Shown: one piece after another, positions 1-10,123 of the stretch
How the letters are laid out: every line of letters starts with the position of its first letter
How positions within the stretch are numbered: the first letter of the stretch is position 1
Assembly: GCF_028453695.1 (NCBI RefSeq)
Contig: NC_135777.1
Location: forward strand, 9,537,714 to 9,601,713
Length of the DNA: 64,000 bases
From: Augochlora pura
Taxonomy: Eukaryota > Arthropoda > Insecta > Hymenoptera > Halictidae
Direction of reading: 5' to 3'
Notes under the pieces: model-generated
Database searches by the model: none
What the model was told of the DNA's origin: nothing
What the model saw: the letters and a program-made list of their open reading frames with translations, nothing else
Program-made: the position numbers and the translations under genes

Positions 1-625
1 GTCTTCCGAGACAATGGCGCACAAACCGTTCGTTCGTTCGTTTAGTCATTCAAAAAACTTGCGGCCACGTTTCCGGATGTATGAACCTCGCTCTGCTATT
101 CAGTGAATCAGCAACAACTCTTAATATAAGGACTTCTTTGTGCTCATATTCATGAAGTTATGCTCTTTGTGCAAAGTACCGGGGAAACAGTTTCTTCAAC
201 TTCCCCTGCCGTTGAACTTTAAACGCGGCCGGGGCAGTTAGCTTTTGTAGGATTTACAAAAAAAAATCTTTGCGGAAGAGTTAATAAGCAAATTTAACGG
301 TAGCCGCGGGCTTTGCTTGAATTGTTAAGAGTTGTTAACTGCGATGTTTATTACCGGGCCGCGAATTTGACGCGCTTACGGCGAAAATGAAATTAATTAA
401 GGAAAGAATAAAAGTCGCTGTGTTCCATCGTGTAGATATTTCGCATAAAAATCTGCAAACTATTTGTTGTTAGACTGTGTAGGTCAAACGAGAATGCCTT
501 TCGTCTCTTCGTCGATTTAAATTAGTTGTATAATATATGTCCAATATATGTACAGTATGTATCCGCAAAGTCTTTTAATTGTACGTAATGTAAAAATATT
601 TTGAAACGCTTCTAATGCTTATATG
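1..625. other. AT-rich non-coding stretch, no gene seen
   Basis: No convincing open frame, RNA gene or mobile-element end was found here. A short CGTT microsatellite run lies near positions 29-43. The rest is unremarkable AT-rich sequence leading into the tandem repeat that follows. Confidence 0.5.
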
Positions 626-1000
626 CTCTCAATAATTATAATAAAGTTTACAAGATATAAATATATTCTCAACTTCTGCCAGCGCTTTTTCCCTTTTAAT
701 TTTTTTAAGAAACTGTACACGATATAAAACTAGTCTCAACGTCATCTGTAATGCATGTTCTCTATTAATAATTTTAATATTTTGTACAATCCATAAAGTT
801 ATCATATAATTTTTCTATTGACTTTTCTCTATTAATAATTTTAAGGAACTATGCACAATACAAAATATTTTCACATTCTTCTACTGCGTCTTCTCAATTA
901 ATAATCATCGCACTATATCATTTAACTATTCTAGTACCTTCCCTCTTTTAACATTGTTCACAACTTGTACGTAAAGCATTCTCAAAATCTTCTAATAATA
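626..1000. repeat. Degenerate tandem repeat, about 67-bp unit, six copies
   Basis: Units start near 626, 691, 760, 827, 893 and 943. Most open with a CTCTATTAATAATTTTAA-like phrase, continue through a GTACACGATATAAA-like core, and close with a CTCAACNTCTTCT-like stretch. Copies are clearly diverged, so this is an old minisatellite. The last copy is shorter, about 50 bp. No coding content was seen. The alignment is by eye. Confidence 0.6.
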
Positions 1001-1020
1001 TTTCTATTAAATATGAATTA

Positions 1021-1392
1021 AATCTAAATCTTGTAATACTATTTCTATTAAATATAAATTAAATCTTGTTGTACTGAGGGACTTATTATTGGTAAGTCGA
1101 GAGTCTGTTTAGGCGTCCGGTGCGATACGGGACTGTGTCAGGGCACTTAAGAATAGGCCAGATGGCGGGTAATAAATAAATGGGAAAGTTTCCATCGCCG
1201 GCGATGGCTATGCCTGCAGTCAGTCACAGCCGAAACATTGTATTGTACAGACGTTCTTTCTTTCAACCGTAGTTTTATATATTTTGCGTCCACTCCGCCT
1301 TTTAGCTAGATTCCACATTCCTACAAATCTAAATCTTGTAATACTATTTCTATTAAATATAAATTAAATCTAAATCTTGTAATACTATTTCC
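1021..1392. repeat. 41-bp tandem repeat interrupted by a solo LTR
   Basis: A 41-bp unit beginning AATCTAAATCTTGTAATACT occupies 1021-1061 and restarts at 1062, where it is cut after five bases. It resumes at 1326-1366 and restarts again at 1367. The two sides are almost identical, so the array was continuous before the 259-bp insertion at 1067-1325. Confidence 0.8.
1067..1325. mobile_element. Solo LTR, 259 bp, with 5-bp target-site duplication
   Basis: The segment begins TGTTGTACTGAGGG and ends CATTCCTACA, so it has the TG...CA ends of long terminal repeats. It is flanked on both sides by AATCT (1062-1066 and 1326-1330), the 5-bp duplication usual for many LTR retrotransposon integrases. It lies inside a 41-bp tandem array whose sequence on either side rejoins perfectly when the segment is removed. 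AATAAATAAA near 1171-1180 could be a polyadenylation signal, and TTTATATATTTT near 1271 a TATA-like box on the other side. The parent family (Gypsy or BEL/Pao) cannot be told. No internal retroviral-type coding region is present, so this is a recombined solo LTR. Confidence 0.78.
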
Positions 1393-2060
1393 CCCTTAAC
1401 CCGTCCCGGTAATAAGCTGGAATTGGAGAAAGTAAGAAAATCCCAGCGAACGTCGCCTAATTTGCACGGCTCTGTTACCGCCGTTAGAACCTAGTCGAAA
1501 AACATCCCCTGTTTTCATCGGGTTTCCGATTTCTCGAGTGTCTGTCGCTGAAAGTTCCGCGAAACGTTTCCGCCGGCGTTTTAGCCCCCCGTGCATCGGC
1601 GCAGCGACGCGAGCCATCTTCGAATCTCCTGAACTCTGCGGAGCCGTCAGCTTTCTCCGAAGAGTCTCGAGGTGTTCTAGAAGTCCTCGAAATGAATCGT
1701 TCAATCTCGCGACTCCGAGCGTGAACGAGCACTCGTCGAGCTGTCGTCGCCGCGGCGCGCGGGAACGGAATCTCTCGCGACACTTCGTTGCCTTTGTCAT
1801 CGTAAATCGAAAAGTCGATCGCCGCCGAACGAAACGAGCCGTATCTCGTTTAGCGACGTTTTATCATTGGCCGAGTTCGGACCGGTTCATTGGCTCCACC
1901 GATCGCTCGTTGATTCCATTAAGCTGCAATTATGCCTCGGAACGAGGCCAACCGATATCTTCCCTGCCTCGAGTAGACCCCGCAAGCTGACACGAACGCA
2001 GAGTGATCCACCGTCAGCCGTGAAACTTCCGGCGAATTTTTTCCCGAAATTACAACGCTG
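1393..2060. other. CpG-rich block without a recognised gene
   Basis: Composition shifts sharply to GC with frequent CG dinucleotides. Open frames of 99-150 codons run on both strands over the same bases (1396-1990), as expected when stop codons are rare in GC-rich DNA. The translations are arginine and serine rich and resemble no family. A regulatory element or an untranslated exon is possible but unsupported. Confidence 0.45.
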
Positions 2061-3056
2061 CCTGACCGGTTTACTGATATTTATTTCCGGTCGTTATTTT
2101 ACTGGAAGTTATTATTTTAATGATATTTATTTTGGTCGTTGTCATGCTGATTTTAGTTGCTATCCTAGTGTAATTTGTTCAAGCAGTCCCGTTTTAGCTT
2201 TATTTTTAATCACAGATGTTTCGATTTAATTTTACATAGAAGGAATTAATTAATTTTATAATGTGCAGCTCGTGTCTTTGTTAAGAGCCCGGCTCGTCGT
2301 CATAGCATATGGGAATAATGCTGCTATTGATACTAGTGCAACTATTCTGATAAGTTTCGGGTTTAATATCTGCTCAGAAACGTCAATTTGATCGACGTGC
2401 GGCTTAATTGCTTGGAATTCGTACTATCGCGCATGTTCTGATAAGTTTTGTGCCAATATCTGCGCACAAATTTCAATTAGATCGAAGTATGGATTATCTA
2501 AGTATATTGTATATTCCTATCACTCCAGCGAAAATGATATCGTAATGCATATACATATGCATATATTTATTTATTTTTGTTCTTTCTCGCGTAGGATTCG
2601 ATAGGTTAATAGAGCGCAGCAAGAAAGAAGCATCGTTCGTATCTCCCCAGATGCAAACAGAATTGGACAAAATTTGATTCGAATGACGGACAAGAGATAA
2701 GAATTTACAAACACAATTTTATTCGAGATTATCGAATAAATGTTTACTCGAAAGAAAATTGATGTAGTAGTAAAATTGATTAAATAACAAGTTGTTTGAT
2801 ACTCGAATGAAAATTTATTTAGAGAAGAACTCATATATTATTCAAGTAAAAATGCATTTCGAGACGAAATTATTTATTATTCAATTAAAAATTAATTTCA
2901 ATTGAAAGTTACACTTTACTCGAATGAGAATTTAGTCGAAAAGCTCTATATTTATAACGAACATTGTTCATTACAATCAAGAAATAGATATATAATTATA
3001 TTAAACTTAAGGGAAGTTAGCTGTAAGCCTCCATTACACTATACAAAGTTTTCAAG
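2061..3056. other. AT-rich stretch with loose CGAATAAA/ACTCGAA repeats
   Basis: No gene was seen. Between about 2690 and 2960 the phrases ACTCGAATGA, TCGAATAAA and TATTATTCAA recur irregularly. They resemble the TCGAATAA-rich repeats at 22.7, 26.9 and 59 kb. Confidence 0.45.
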
Positions 3057-3393
3057 TAGATATGAATATTATACCGCAATATAAATGATATCAATTATAT
3101 CATAAATTATATAAAAATTAGAATAAATTATAAAATTTTTAAATGTATAAAAAAATAAAACATAAGTTAAATATAAGTTATATAAATTATAAAAGAACAC
3201 TAATAACACATAGGATACATATAGAAATATTTATATAATACGTGTAGAAAGTTAAAATAATATACTGTACAATTTTTTTCATTAGATACGAATATTATAC
3301 CACAATATAAATGATACCAAGTTATAAAAGAACACTAGTAACACATAGAATACATATAAAAATATGTAATACGCGTAGAAAATTAAAATAATT
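3057..3393. repeat. Tandem duplication, second copy internally deleted
   Basis: TAGATATGAATATTATACC at 3057 recurs as TAGATACGAATATTATACC at 3283. Each is followed by CAATATAAATGATA, an AGTTATAAAAGAACACTA block and a GTAGAAA-TTAAAATAAT tail. The first copy carries about 100 extra AT-rich bases in the middle, so the second lost them or the first gained them. Confidence 0.65.
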
Positions 3394-3489
3394 AATACCA
3401 AAGTACAAGAATTTTAATGAACATCTATTATGATAATTATAATGAAAAAATATATATATAAGAAAATAAAACAGCTGTCCATTATGACA

Positions 3490-3960
3490 ACAGAAGGATC
3501 GTGGACCGAATGAAACGCGGCTTAACTGCGAAGGAAAATGAATTCGTTGGACCGTACGATCGCGGGCACCGTCACAAACGGAACGGTTTCGTTTCCACCG
3601 GAAACACGCCGGCCGAATTGCGTTCCGGTATTGTTCGCGGTATTTTTACGGCGGCGCCGTTATTGCCAATCCGCCGATTCCAAAATCCGAAACCAGAAAG
3701 AAGATAAATCGAGCAACGAGCGCCGTTGCCGAGCTCTCGCGACTCCGTGGATATTCGTGCGTCGCGTCGCGTCCCGTCGCGTCGTTTCATTGTTTTCCCT
3801 GTGTATTTATCGGGCCACGGTTTTCGGAAGAGGTTGTTGGGAAGATCGGCGAAATTTTCGCCGGATCGTTTCGCTCGGAATGCGCCGGTATCTCGGTGGA
3901 ATTCGGTATTGCCGGTGCACGCGCTCCTAGAACTGAATCCATACACCAGTTGAAACAATA
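3490..3960. other. CpG-rich block, no recognised gene
   Basis: Overlapping open frames on both strands (up to 154 codons) give low-complexity arginine/serine-rich translations with no family resemblance. The strand ambiguity and biased composition argue against coding. A CGTCG/CGTCC run lies at about 3757-3783. Confidence 0.4.
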
Positions 3961-5834
3961 ATACGCATATTATTGCTGCCGCATATTGCATTTGTAACGC
4001 TCCTAACTGCTTTCGTATATGATCCAAATGTAACAAGAGACCTGTTCATTTGCGATGCTCTACATAATTTGAACATCATACCAGATTTCACGGCGGTGGC
4101 CGACAACAATTTAGTACACGGTTTTTGGAACAGCGAAATTTATGCAACACGCTTTTTTTTATGAAAATTTCCATTTTCGGTATATGTTTCGCAGTTGTTT
4201 GTTAAGTACAAGCATTTTATACATCGTCTGGAAATTTTCTTGCATTGGATATAATGGAATCATGCAACTGGTGTTCGTTAACAAATTATTGATCAAGGGA
4301 GTTTTTCTGTAATCTGTAATGTCCGTAAATTGTTAAATATAAATTGCCTTCCCTGAAATACATTTAATTATACTGCGCGAATTCTGTCAATTTTTCCTGC
4401 AAAGAACATTTTAAACGATACAATTAATTGTTCTCTCATCCGGAATTTAAATATGAAATCGTGCGGGTGAAATTAAAAACAGTAGAATGTTGAACAGAAT
4501 TTAAATGTACCTACGTATTTGGAGGATTATTTTTATTATTTCATAATCAAATGATGTGAGAGCTGATTTGAGATTATCTTGTTTTTTTTTATTACATTCA
4601 TAAAATATTGCAGTAAATTTTCAAGTAAAATTACCAGTACACGTGATTCCACGAAACTATATATATTAATAATATAATAATAGTATCGATAAAACATTGT
4701 TATCAACAATATTGTTTCTTTTAAAACCGCACAAGAAACAAACACATTGTTTATCAACACATTAAAAACACCAACATCTCTCTATAGAAAAAAATGTGTA
4801 CCCTTGTAAAGAAATTCTTCGCGTTTAACCAACGAATTTGTTGAAAACTGCAATGCCGCGGTTACTGCGCGCATATAAAATCTTGCAAGATACGTAATAT
4901 CAATTGTACGTAAGATAGAGTTGCTGTAATGGCCCGCCTAGAAACCAAGCGAGTGTTTCCTGAACACGGAGGTATTAAAACTTGCTCGGGGAGCTTATTC
5001 GAAGGCAGCCGCGGAGGTAATATTATAATATTATAATCTTATGTGAAATGGTTATGTTAATTTCTCGTAGGAGACGTCTGGAACATTTGACCAAACTTTC
5101 GTAACGTGTTCCGCCGAGCGCGAGAGAGCGAAACAGCGGTTGTATAAACGTACATAGATCAGCAAATGCTTCCCCGCCGAGTTATAGTCCACCGAAGTTC
5201 CCCGCGTTAGAGGAAACGTTCTCGCACGCTATTCGAGTTTCAATAGCAGATGTCTCGAAGACCCTGTTCACGGAAGACTAGTTGCCAATCTCCTAGGTAT
5301 CAGTGACCGCACTTAGAATGCTTGCGTTCGATCCCGGATGCCTCCGGACTTTTCGAACTTCCTTGACAATCCGCTGTTCTCGTTATTCTAAACCGGCCAC
5401 TGGTATCCACGAATACACATTAACTGTATACAATCCATTTTCTTTATTATTATTAAATATGTGGGATTCCCCAATGGTGAGTCTTCCGAACGGATATCTC
5501 TGTTAAAGAATCACTCAATTTAATATTTTAAATAAAGAAATAGAGATATAATTTAGTCTAGTAAAAGTACAAACGAAATTCAACGCTTCGAGGCTGGACG
5601 TTGACTGCTTAACGTTCTTTCTTTTTATTCTCACTCTGGCGATCGTTTCATTCGTTTGTTTATAGTCGATCGATATTTTCGGGCCGCTACCCCACTTCGC
5701 GGCTCACGCGCTCTCACACATTCAAACGCACGCAGTTCACTCACCACATATACATACATGTATAGAAGTCTTCAGTGTTATGTTTGACAGGCCTAGAGCC
5801 AAGTCCAGCCGTTGTTTCCTTCCAGTGTGTGACT
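3961..5834. other. Mixed stretch, no gene recognised
   Basis: AT-rich to about 4850, then moderately GC-rich to 5340, then AT-rich again. I saw no exon, RNA gene or element end. The last few hundred bases, before 5835, lie downstream of a minus-strand LINE stop codon and may include its 3' untranslated region, but no poly-A or target duplication marks an end. Confidence 0.35.
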
Positions 5835-6017
5835 TCATGTCTCCAGTTGCAGAATCGACCGAACCACTTCGAGTGTTTTTAATATTATTGCTTTTTGGAT
5901 GTGCATGTGTATCTTCTTCTTTACATTTAATTTAACTAGGTTTCCTGTGAATGAATGTCGCGTGATTCCTGTGGCTGATATAATGAACGGTAGTACTATG
6001 ACTATTTTTGTTTCCAT
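5835..6017 (-). pseudogene. LINE extreme C-terminus fragment
   Basis: The minus-strand frame contains LPFIISATGITRHS and later QKAIILKTLEVVRSIL. The pattern (V/F)ISATGxxxxSLxxxLxxL...MQKAVILxTxxIVRxFL closes proteins of the same RLE LINE group. It follows the endonuclease fragment by 16 bases in another frame, indicating one indel. The stop at 5835 probably marks the ancestral end of the ORF. Confidence 0.68.
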
Positions 6018-6033
6018 ATTGTTCGTATTTCAA

Positions 6034-6333
6034 TTATGAGGACTTCAACTTTTCTATTTTTTCTTTGTATTTGGTTATTGTGTTTGTATCACTTAGGATC
6101 GATATGTTTATGTAGGTAGTCTTTTCCTTCTTGTCTTGCACTGTTATATCTGATCTATTATTGATTATTGTTTTATCGGTGTGAATAGTTCGGTCCCAAT
6201 TTATCGTGTAGTTTTCGTGTTCTATTATGGGTTCTGGTGTGTAATTGTAGTACGGTGTGTTGTCTCTACTAATTTCGTATGCTTGTTTTATTGTCTGATG
6301 TATTATTTTTGCTGCTATATTATGTCTGTCCAC
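6034..6333 (-). pseudogene. LINE restriction-like endonuclease domain fragment, 99 codons
   Basis: The frame starts at an ATG reading MDRHNIAAKIIHQ and runs on to WDRTIHTDKTI, then NNRSDITVQDKKEK. In this family the zinc finger is followed by RHNxVAKIIHQ, then WDRTIxTD and an RPD...D nuclease core. Here the proline of RPD is serine, which would probably affect the active site. A stop separates it from the C-terminal fragment. The ATG is internal to the ancestral protein and not a true start. Confidence 0.75.
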
Positions 6334-6668
6334 TTATTCTTTTCCGGCCATGAGTTTGCATCTACTGATTATATGAACTATTGTTTCTTGTGTTTAGTGG
6401 CATTTTTTGCAGGCATCATTTTCTATCACATCGTGTTTTATTATATATTTTCTGTAGCTTTTAGTTGCTATTGATCTTACATGGCCACCATGAATTCTTC
6501 CGTTTCCGGGACCAGCTGTCCATTGTTCAGCGATTTATGTGGGTTTTCTTTGTTTATTTCTTCCTTATTTACATTGTACCAGTGTTTGCTGCGTATTTCT
6601 TTCGATTTCCGTGTGTCTATTTGTTGTTAGCAATGTGTTTTATCGTATACGTCATTCTCGTGCTTCTG

Positions 6669-6880
6669 CTTCTCTAATCCAATGGCGTATAATGTTTGTC
6701 AGTTATTATAATGGCTTTGTGGAGTGATGTTTGTTTACTGTAGAAGTATTTTCTGAGTGATTTGATATGTTCTACGTGTAGTATGTGGATATCTATGAAG
6801 CCTCTACCTCCTCGATCTCGGGCTATTGTGATTTTGACTTTGTTTGCGTTTGAATGTAAATTTTTGTATTTCGTTAGGTG
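6669..6880 (-). pseudogene. LINE protein fragment, post-reverse-transcriptase GGRG block
   Basis: One open stretch on the minus strand reads through ARDRGGRGFIDIHILHVEHI and SLRKYF, ending at a stop after HYTPLD. GGRG(I/F)IDI followed by LRxYF is characteristic of the segment between polymerase and zinc finger in these RLE-type LINEs. Upstream on the same strand the frame breaks repeatedly. Confidence 0.72.
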
Positions 6881-7186
6881 TGTTCTTGTTGTTATGTTGA
6901 TATTTTCAAGATCGGTGTTGCACCATTTTGTGATACCAAATGAATATGTGAGTATTGGTATAGCGTATGTGTTTATTGCTTCGAATAGGTTTTTAGAGTG
7001 TAGTTCTGTTTCAGCAGTGTTTGCAGTCTTTGTGTATATTGTTTTTTTCAGGCGTGACTTAATATATTTTCAGGCGTGTTTTGTTGAAAGCCTAGAGATT
7101 TGTATGTCTTGTGTGTTCTATGTCATCTAATATTTGGTTATTAAATGTTGTCGGTTCGTCTCCTTTGATCCAGCGACCTTTTCCTA

Positions 7187-7212
7187 TTATTATTATTATT
7201 GTCATTATTATT
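7187..7212. repeat. TTA/ATT microsatellite
   Basis: A run of TAT/TTA triplets with one interruption borders the broken 5' side of the LINE relic. Confidence 0.8.
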
Positions 7213-7530
7213 ACAAGTTTATTTAGTTTACTGTGGTCGCATCAACCTCTTGAACGATTCAGCTTCCTCTAACCATTGAATCAAAAACCTGGCATAATTG
7301 AAATTATTGAGAAAAATTTATACTATTACAAATACTTTGGAATATTCTTTATTGTCTAATAATTCTTTCAAACTAACATTACACAATTTTAGACAGATAA
7401 TTAATTTCGATAAAGCACGCTATAAAATTCGTTCAATTAGCATTTTACGAAATGATTTCGTTGTAGGAGGCGATGAAAAATGAATTTAGAAAAATACATG
7501 TTTCGAAGCGGTTAGTTTCCGCATAGTTTG

Positions 7531-7787
7531 TCTACCGTTTAGCCTCAGCGGATGACGATTATCAGAAAATCTCCCTACTGATGTACGATGAGCTGCAGGT
7601 CTTCGAGGGGCTGATAAGATGCATTGGGAACCGTATTTCCAAGGGTGCAGTTGCAAGGCTAGTTGATTGGCATCCGCACGTACTTTATACAATGTCAGCT
7701 CCGGGATTACGAAGTGACAAGCGAGATAAAGCAAAACGTGCGTGCTTACCTCAGCCTTTAATCCCCTCTACGTTGACGCAGCCTTAA
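7531..7787 (+). other. Unassigned open frame, possible exon
   Basis: From just after a stop codon at about 7527 to the stop at 7785-7787 there is an uninterrupted frame of about 85 codons. The middle reads MYDELQVFEGLIRCIGNR and then VARLVDWHPHVLYTMSAP, with more balanced residue use than the arginine-rich shadow frames elsewhere. A pyrimidine-rich stretch ending TTTAG at about 7541-7545 could be a splice acceptor. The opposite strand is also open (82 codons), so strand is uncertain. I do not recognise the protein. It may be an exon, a transposon piece or chance. Confidence 0.25.
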
Positions 7788-8019
7788 GCAACCTGGATGT
7801 TCGTGTTCCACCCTTTTATAATTTTCATTTCTCCATGAATTATGCATTTCGCCTCGTTACCGGTGATACAGCATTTCACGGGGAAAGATCGAATGGGACA
7901 ACCCGGCAAAAAACAGCTTCATTACCTCTCGGATCGAGTTTCTTTCATCTTCTAAAACGCGCTGTTCGATCAGTTAGTTGCAGTTTCTCGGGCATAAATT
8001 AGTATTTGAAAACGCTCCA

Positions 8020-8261
8020 GTTGACTGATGGCAGGTTTCTGCAAATTGTTATGTAACAATTACCATTTTTCTTAATATACATATAATATTTTGGTATAGC
8101 TATATATAATATTAGCTATATATGTATATATTCGTTTCTTATTGTATTGTATATATACGTTTTCACTTTAATCGTTTATTTTAATAACTAATAATACAAT
8201 TCAGTAAAGCACGAAACATGCATGAAAGCCATATAATGGCGCGTCGTACCTATGAGGTTAA
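8020..8261 (+). mobile_element. TTAA MITE family F, copy F1 (5' end degraded)
   Basis: The segment matches F2 (47473-47724) through its AT-rich centre (TATAGCTAT...ATATTAGCTATA) and its right end (CGAAACAT...ATAATGGCGCGTCGT...GAGGTTAA). The left end is too diverged to place exactly. The right TTAA (8258-8261) is shared with the next element. TTAA targets are diagnostic of piggyBac-type transposition. There is no coding capacity. Confidence 0.65.
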
Positions 8262-8504
8262 CCCTTTTCACTCGAAGCGGTTTAAATGTAAATCGGAAAT
8301 AATTTTTTTGGTTCATAATATTTCCATTCTATGCAACAAAATGCACTTTTATGCATTCAAAATTGATTCTTGTGACTCCTATCAACAGTTTTACTACTTA
8401 ACAATTTTTTAAATGTAAGCTTTGTTGGTATCAAAATTATCTTGGGACGTAGTAGGACAATTTTAGTGGTGCCTCAGAGTCACCATTCGAGTACAAAGGG
8501 TTAA
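8258..8504 (+). mobile_element. TTAA MITE family A, copy A1
   Basis: It starts TTAACCCTTTTCACTCGAAG and ends CGAGTACAAAGGGTTAA, giving terminal inverted repeats of about 15 bp inside perfect TTAA copies. Diagnostic internal marks are the left subterminal CGAAGCNNTTT, the central TATGCAT...TTGTGACTC, and the right subterminal GTGCCTCAGAGTCACCA. Length is 247 bp, like A3-A6. It is a non-autonomous piggyBac-like element. Confidence 0.85.
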
Positions 8505-9823
8505 GAACTCTAACCGTCCAGCAGGGAAGACTACGGAGTCTTGAGAAATCCTCTTTCTTCTCTTCACGGCATAACAGTACGAATACGTCGCTCTTCTTTC
8601 TGTCGCGTGAACTGTTCGCTGAACTCGACAATATGCAGATGCGTGAACGATTTTCACCAGAATTTCGCCTCGAACGAGACCGTTTCGACCATTAGTCGCG
8701 ATTTTTCCTATTTAACTTGACCAAGGGTTGAACGAACTATTGTATGCGGCCGCATTAAACGAGACTCGTACATTTTAATGCGGCGAACGAACAAAAATCG
8801 ATTGAACAATCTTTTTTTCAAACCGAACCCGATATTACTAGGCTGCCGCGCACGGAATATCAGATTTCGCTTACAAATAACCTGATTTCACGTTTCGCAA
8901 CAATTTTATTCAATCGAAACGCGCCGACTGAAATATGTTCCCGGCTGTAAGAAGAATCGACGCGATTTTACAAAATTTCAGTTTACGAGCCGGCGCAGCT
9001 GTAGAATACACGATTTACGCGTTTATCGGAAAGAAATCGTTACAACAAATTCGACAGACTGTAGCAGATAATACAAATTGAAACCGAGTCGCGTTGTTGT
9101 TAATCTTGGAACGAACGGTTCGATATTTTTCTTTGAAAATACGATCGGTATTGCTGATATTATTACGGAGGCCTTGTCGCAGGAGCTGGTTGAATAAATT
9201 GTTTAATTAGAACGTTTATTGTAAGGAAGGTTACGCGAAGTCTATTTTTATTGATAAATGAAAGGAAATTCGAACATTGTTGACGAAAAATGTAGTGAAC
9301 GTGTAAAAATAATGTTTCATGTATTATAGTACAAGTGTGTTAGGAAGACATGATTTTAACACTTATTATTTAAGTTAAGAAAATAATTTATTTATGTAAG
9401 ACGATATTATTTCGTTATAAACTCGTTACTTGTCATTGGAATTAATTAACGGTAAATGAAATCATGGCAAATCGTGACCCGTATTCCTAACAAACTATAT
9501 GCGAACCAAGTTTTTATTATAGAAATATTTTATGCAAATGACTTTTGTCGGATTCGGTTACCTTTGAGCGATACACAATCGTTTGGAGAATTCAGTGACA
9601 AGTTTTTATATCTTTTGAACGATCAGAATGAAATTTTCGCTGAAAATAATTGAAAAGTAGTAGCTTCCAGCTGATGATAATTACATATGTTTTGCATTTG
9701 TTAAAGAATAAATTTCGATAAATAATCATTGATGTTTTCGATCTTAAAGAAATTTTTTAAATGTAATTACGCAAACTATTTTTTACTTCCTAAATATGTA
9801 TTTTATATGCAGACTTTATACGT
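8505..9823. other. Non-coding stretch, no feature seen
   Basis: 8.5-9.1 kb is moderately GC-rich with short antisense-overlapping frames. 9.1-9.8 kb is AT-rich. No gene, RNA or element end could be supported. Confidence 0.4.
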
Positions 9824-10123
9824 GTAACGTTGCATGGAACACGACGACGCGGTCGTCTTTAAACAATTATAACTTCCAAACTGGTGTTTATGAAGACATG
9901 ATCTTTTCACATTTATTTAAAGCAAGATATGGAGAAAATATTTTTTTACTATAACACGAAGACTGTTGCTGATCGAAAGTTGTCCTCTATCGAATATAGG
10001 GAACTTTTTACATTTATCACGTATCGATAAATGTTACTTTTCTTATATTTTATTGTTAGTAATGACTAAAAAGATATATGATTTCTTATTAGAGATATGT
10101 GAAATATATAAGATAAAAGGTAT
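9824..10123 (+). repeat. Dispersed repeat family I, copy 1
   Basis: It aligns over about 260-300 bp with 25471-25730. Both contain ACTANAACACGNAGACTG, then a TCCTCTNTCNAATATANGGAA-like block, then a GTTATTANTAATNACNAA-like stretch. Only copy 2 has a TTAA at its left end, so it could be another piggyBac-like family. Divergence is substantial. Confidence 0.55.

Larger units (their letters stand above)
5835..7190 (-). mobile_element. RLE-type non-LTR retrotransposon (R2/R4-like), 5'-truncated, decayed
   Basis: Read on the minus strand, fragments appear in the order expected for the C-terminal third of a restriction-like-endonuclease LINE protein. First comes the end of the reverse-transcriptase/thumb region (about 7190-6881), then a block with RDRGGRGFIDIHIL and KSLRKYF (6880-6669). 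Next is a CxxC zinc-finger-like piece (about 6400), then the endonuclease part with RHN and a D...K core (6333-6034), and finally the extreme C-terminus (6017-5835). Several frameshifts and stops separate them, so it is dead. The 5' side stops abruptly near 7190 beside a TTA microsatellite. Family placement is from remembered motif order, not a search. Confidence 0.75.

Noticed and set aside
5303..5400. GCGTTCGATCCCGGATGCC resembling a tRNA T-arm
   Set aside because: The bases on either side of TTCGATC do not pair, and no acceptor or anticodon arm could be built.
6181..7130. Plus-strand frames of 62-122 codons rich in Phe, Val, Tyr and Cys
   Set aside because: They are the antisense shadow of the minus-strand LINE relic.
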